From Clostridiaceae bacterium (lineage in GTDB: Bacteria > Bacillota > Clostridia > Oscillospirales > Acutalibacteraceae): a stretch of DNA of 16,383 bases. The stretch lies in contig JAEDKI010000022.1 in assembly GCA_016295895.1 (NCBI GenBank), positions 1 to 16,383 on the forward strand. The letters are read 5' to 3'. The notes below the pieces were generated by a model that saw only the letters and a list, made by a program, of their open reading frames with translations, did no database searches and was not told the origin of the DNA. Every line of letters starts with the position of its first letter. The stretch's first letter is position 1. A program made the position numbers and the translations under genes. Positions 12,943 through 16,383 of this stretch are shown one piece after another.

Positions 12943-13784
12943 TGAAATCACGCAGAGCGTTCAAAGAGTCGCTTTTATATATCCTTTTATTTATAATATC
13001 GGTCGTTTTTCTCGCTCCGATAGTCATTATTCTGATCAATTCATTTAAAAGCAATTTTCATATTTCGCAGTCCCCTTTTTCCCTGCCGAATGTTGAAACA
13101 TTTGCGGGAATTCAGAATTTTATCAAGGGCTTTACTCAGGCGGATTTCAGCCGTGCGTTTGCAAATTCTGCATTCATAACCGTTTTTTCGGTGGCGGGAA
13201 TCGTTCTGCTGACCTCAATGACTGCATGGTATCTTGTCAGAATAAAGAACAGATTCACAAAACTGATTTATTATCTTTTTGTTTTCAGCATGATCGTTCC
13301 GTTTCAGATGGTCATGTATACAATGACCTACTACGCCTTTGAGCTTAATCTCAACAACCGCCTCGGCATTATTTTTATTTATCTCGGATTCGGTGCAGGA
13401 CTGTCTGTGTTTATGTTCAGCGGATTCATCAAAAGCATTCCGACCGAAATTGAGGAAGCGGCGGTTATTGACGGGTGCAGCCCTCTGAAAACTTTCTTTC
13501 TGATAATATTTCCCATTCTGAAGCCGACGGCGATAACCGTTGCAATTCTCAATGCGATGTGGGTCTGGAACGATTATCTTCTCCCCTATCTTGTTCTCGG
13601 CTCGGGCAGCAACCGAACGCTCCCCGTTGCAATTCAGATGGCTCTGACGGGCGGCTACGGCAACAAGGATATGGGTGCGCTCATGGCAATGCTTGTTTTG
13701 ACAATTCTGCCGATAATCGTATTTTATCTGTTCTGCCAGAAATATATTATTCGTGGCGTGCTGGCAGGCGCAGTTAAAGGATAA
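12942..13784 (+). CDS. Sugar ABC transporter permease, MalG-like
   Basis: A 280-residue CUT1 permease partner with about six membrane helices (first at 11-34). The EAA loop is EIEEAAVIDGCSPLKTFFLI (169-188), and the C-terminus ends RGVLAGAVKG, typical of MalG-like proteins. The SD AAAAGGAGG lies within the end of the preceding gene. It begins on the last base of that gene's stop codon and ends 20 bases before the ATPase gene. Confidence 0.93.
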   Translation: MKSRRAFKESLLYILLFIISVVFLAPIVIILINSFKSNFHISQSPFSLPNVETFAGIQNFIKGFTQADFSRAFANSAFITVFSVAGIVLLTSMTAWYLVRIKNRFTKLIYYLFVFSMIVPFQMVMYTMTYYAFELNLNNRLGIIFIYLGFGAGLSVFMFSGFIKSIPTEIEEAAVIDGCSPLKTFFLIIFPILKPTAITVAILNAMWVWNDYLLPYLVLGSGSNRTLPVAIQMALTGGYGNKDMGALMAMLVLTILPIIVFYLFCQKYIIRGVLAGAVKG

Positions 13785-13804
13785 ACATTCAACGGAGGCT
13801 TAAT

Positions 13805-14911
13805 ATGGCAACAATAAAATTCAAGGATGTTGTTAAATCGTTTGATAACGGAAAGGTCACTGTTATCCCCGACCTTTCATTGGAAATAAAGGACAAGGAA
13901 TTTGTTGTTCTTGTCGGCCCGTCCGGCTGCGGAAAATCAACAACGCTGAGAATGATTGCCGGCCTTGAGGACATCAGCTCGGGTGAAATATATATTGACG
14001 ATAAAAAGGTTAACAATATTCCGCCAAAGGACAGGGACATCGCAATGGTTTTTCAGAGCTATGCGCTCTATCCGCACATGACGGTTTATAAAAACATGGC
14101 GTTTGCACTTAAGCTTAAAAAACTTCCGAAAAAAGAGATTGACGAAAAGGTCATGTGGGCGGCAAAAATCCTTGAAATTGAGCCTTATCTTGAGCGGAAA
14201 CCCAAGGCTCTCTCGGGCGGTCAGAGGCAGAGAGTTGCGCTCGGAAGGGCTATGGTCCGCAATCCCAAGGTGTTCCTGCTTGACGAGCCTCTGTCAAATC
14301 TTGACGCAAAGCTCAGAACCGAAATGAGAAGCCAGATAACAATGCTGCATAAAAGACTGCAGACAACCTTTGTATATGTCACGCACGACCAGACCGAGGC
14401 AATGACCATGGCGGACAGGATTGTTGTTATGGATAAGGGCGTCATTCAGCAGTTTGACACTCCGCAGATGCTTTATAACGAGCCTGCCAACATGTTTGTT
14501 GCGGGCTTTATCGGCTCGCCTCGGATGAATTTTATCAATTCAGGAATCGTGAAAGACGGCGAAAAACTGAAAGCTCGGTTTTCGGGATATGAGCTGACGG
14601 TATCAAAAGAAAAAGCAGAGTATCTTGCGGATTATATCGGCAAGGAAGTGATTCTGGGCATTCGCCCCGAGCATTTTATTGCTGCCGAAGAAATAACGCC
14701 GTCAAAAGATAAGTGCATTATTACGGTTAACACTGAAATCGCCGAGATGATGGGCAGCGAAACCAACATCTATTTTGACCTTGACGGTAAGCAGAATATT
14801 GCTCAGATAAAAACCGGGAGAAAAATAAATCCCGGTGACCGAATCCGACTTTCGGTTGACGAAGATCACGCTCATTTTTTTGATCCCGTTACCACCGCCG
14901 CAATCGGTTGA
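13805..14911 (+). CDS. ugpC: Carbohydrate ABC transporter ATP-binding protein, UgpC/MsmX/MalK type
   Basis: A 368-residue ATPase that powers the permease pair. It has Walker A GPSGCGKST (38-46), Q-loop Gln84, signature LSGGQRQRV (136-144), Walker B VFLLDEP (156-162) with D-loop SNLDAKL, and H-loop His194 (THD). A C-terminal regulatory TOBE/OB region (about 235-368) contains ILGIRPEHF. Family names UgpC, MsmX and MalK are used for near-identical proteins, so the symbol does not fix the substrate. In many Firmicutes one such ATPase serves several transporters; here it is encoded inside the operon. ATG start with GGAGG SD. The malQ start follows after 4 bases. Confidence 0.95.
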   Translation: MATIKFKDVVKSFDNGKVTVIPDLSLEIKDKEFVVLVGPSGCGKSTTLRMIAGLEDISSGEIYIDDKKVNNIPPKDRDIAMVFQSYALYPHMTVYKNMAFALKLKKLPKKEIDEKVMWAAKILEIEPYLERKPKALSGGQRQRVALGRAMVRNPKVFLLDEPLSNLDAKLRTEMRSQITMLHKRLQTTFVYVTHDQTEAMTMADRIVVMDKGVIQQFDTPQMLYNEPANMFVAGFIGSPRMNFINSGIVKDGEKLKARFSGYELTVSKEKAEYLADYIGKEVILGIRPEHFIAAEEITPSKDKCIITVNTEIAEMMGSETNIYFDLDGKQNIAQIKTGRKINPGDRIRLSVDEDHAHFFDPVTTAAIG

Positions 14912-14915
14912 TAAT

Positions 14916-16383
14916 ATGAAAAGAAGCTGCGGAATTTTGATGCACATAACCTCCCTGCCCTCGCCTTTCGGAATCGGCACGCTCGGAAAAGAAGCTTTCG
15001 GTTTCGTTGATTTTCTCAAAGCCGCAAAGCAAAAATATTGGCAGATTCTTCCTTTGAATCCCACAGGCTTCGGCAATTCGCCTTATCAATCATTTTCAGC
15101 TTTTGCCGGAAATCCGTATCTTATAGATTTTGATACTCTTTGCGAATTCGGCTTATTGACAAAAGACGATTACGGCGGAATCGATTGGGGAAATGACCCA
15201 CGCAGGGTGGATTACGGCAAAATATATCTTCACCGCTCCGAGGTTTTGCGAAAAGCCTGCGATAATCTGCCGAAAAGCGAAGAATATGATGAATTCTGCG
15301 CAGAAAACGCCTTTTGGCTCGACGATTACGCCCTGTTTATGTCGCTGAAAAGCTCTTTCGGAGGGAAACCATGGTATCAATGGCCGCTCGGGCTGAAAAC
15401 ACGCAACGAACAGGCAGTTGACGGCGCAAGGTCTTTGCTCTCGGACGAAGAAGAATATCACAAAAAGGTTCAGTATTTATTTTTCGGTCAATGGAATGCG
15501 CTGAAAGCCTATGCCAACGAAAACGGAATTGATATTATCGGCGATTTGCCGATATATGTTGCGCATGACAGCGCAGATGTCTGGGGAAACCCCCGACAGT
15601 TTGAGCTTGACGGAGATTTTAATCCGCTGAGAGTTGCGGGAGTGCCGCCCGACGGCTTCAGCAGCGAGGGTCAGCTTTGGGGAAATCCGATTTTTGACTG
15701 GGAATATATGCGAAAAGACGGTTACCGCTGGTGGATAAAGCGGCTTGAGCATTCTCTTTCGCTTTTTGACCGCCTCAGAATCGACCATTTCAGAGGCTTT
15801 TCATCATATTACGCCGTCAAGTACGGAATGAAAAACGCAGTTAACGGTGTCTGGCTTAAAGGCCCCGGCATTGAGTTTTTCAAAGCGGTTGAAGCTTCGC
15901 TCGGCAAACCCGATATTATTGCAGAGGATCTCGGTTATGTTGATGATGATGTGATCAATCTTCTTAAAGAAAGCGGTTTCCCGGGTATGAAAGTTTTGCA
16001 GTTTGCTTTTGACAGCCGTGAAAACAGCGACTATCTGCCGCATAATTATGAAAAAAACTGCGTTGTTTATATCGGAACGCATGATAATGACACTCTTGAG
16101 GGCTGGTTTGAAAACGCAGGTCACGATGATGTTGAGTTTGCCGAAAAATATCTGCGGCTCAGCGAAGCCGAGGGCAAAATCAAGGGCGTTATCAAAGCGG
16201 CTCTCTCAAGCGTCGGTGAAACCGCCGTTCTGACAATGCAGGATTTACTGCATCTCGGTTCGTTCGCAAGAATGAACACTCCCTCCACGGCAGAGGGCAA
16301 TTGGGAATGGCGGGCTTTGAAAGAAGAAATCGATTTTAGCCTTGCAAACGAGCTTGCGGAGCTTGTCGAATTATACAGACGGG
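14916..16383 (+). CDS. malQ: 4-alpha-glucanotransferase (amylomaltase), 3' end outside window
   Basis: A GH77 enzyme that transfers glucan segments between malto-oligosaccharides, releasing glucose and longer chains for phosphorylase. The 489 codons in the window are uninterrupted. HITSLPSPFGIGTLG (10-24) is the family N-terminus. Catalytic residues are Asp290 (RIDHFRGF, nucleophile), Glu337 (IIAEDLG, acid/base) and Asp390 (THDNDT, stabiliser), matching Thermus amylomaltase closely in spacing. With a family length of about 500, probably only about ten residues are missing. The start ATG at 14916 is 4 bases after the ATPase stop and has only a weak SD, so translation is likely coupled. It is the strongest evidence that the operon handles maltodextrins. 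Cytoplasmic. Confidence 0.95.
   Translation, partial: MKRSCGILMHITSLPSPFGIGTLGKEAFGFVDFLKAAKQKYWQILPLNPTGFGNSPYQSFSAFAGNPYLIDFDTLCEFGLLTKDDYGGIDWGNDPRRVDYGKIYLHRSEVLRKACDNLPKSEEYDEFCAENAFWLDDYALFMSLKSSFGGKPWYQWPLGLKTRNEQAVDGARSLLSDEEEYHKKVQYLFFGQWNALKAYANENGIDIIGDLPIYVAHDSADVWGNPRQFELDGDFNPLRVAGVPPDGFSSEGQLWGNPIFDWEYMRKDGYRWWIKRLEHSLSLFDRLRIDHFRGFSSYYAVKYGMKNAVNGVWLKGPGIEFFKAVEASLGKPDIIAEDLGYVDDDVINLLKESGFPGMKVLQFAFDSRENSDYLPHNYEKNCVVYIGTHDNDTLEGWFENAGHDDVEFAEKYLRLSEAEGKIKGVIKAALSSVGETAVLTMQDLLHLGSFARMNTPSTAEGNWEWRALKEEIDFSLANELAELVELYRR

Overview
The window looks like chromosomal DNA from a gut-type, spore-forming member of the Clostridia (Oscillospirales/Ruminococcaceae-like). This rests on the moderate base composition, canonical SD sequences with frequent TTG and GTG starts, sigma-A promoters of TTGACA/TATAAT type, and a YlmC/YmxH-type sporulation protein. 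The genus assignment is inference. I see no tRNA, rRNA, CRISPR array, insertion sequence or prophage gene.

Left part (1-5070, all minus strand). In transcription order from the right: an iron-dependent alcohol dehydrogenase with its own sigma-A promoter; a secreted lipase of the staphylococcal/Geobacillus type, 24 bases ahead of an FAD-dependent dehydrogenase (a two-gene operon closed by a strong terminator); a gene-poor AT-rich stretch with several TTGTGCA palindromes; a compact unit made of a near-consensus promoter, a 42-codon reading frame, two hairpins and a terminator; and the YlmC/YmxH-type gene with a terminator at the window edge.

Middle (5070-10520). A divergent promoter region separates the alcohol dehydrogenase from a cytoplasmic GH5 enzyme related to endoglycoceramidases. 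RadC (minus) and an RluA-type pseudouridine synthase (plus) are divergent. A membrane-anchored parvulin foldase with what looks like two parvulin units follows, ending in a strong terminator.

Right part (10540-16383, all plus strand). This is a carbohydrate uptake operon: lipoprotein binding protein, two CUT1 permeases, a UgpC/MsmX-type ATPase and 4-alpha-glucanotransferase (MalQ), which runs off the window a few codons before its expected end. The MalQ link suggests malto-oligosaccharides are imported intact and disproportionated inside the cell. A 10-bp hairpin between the binding protein and first permease probably sets expression ratios.

Most of the window is ordinary. The least explained part is 393-850: the small structured transcription unit and the palindromes upstream of its promoter.
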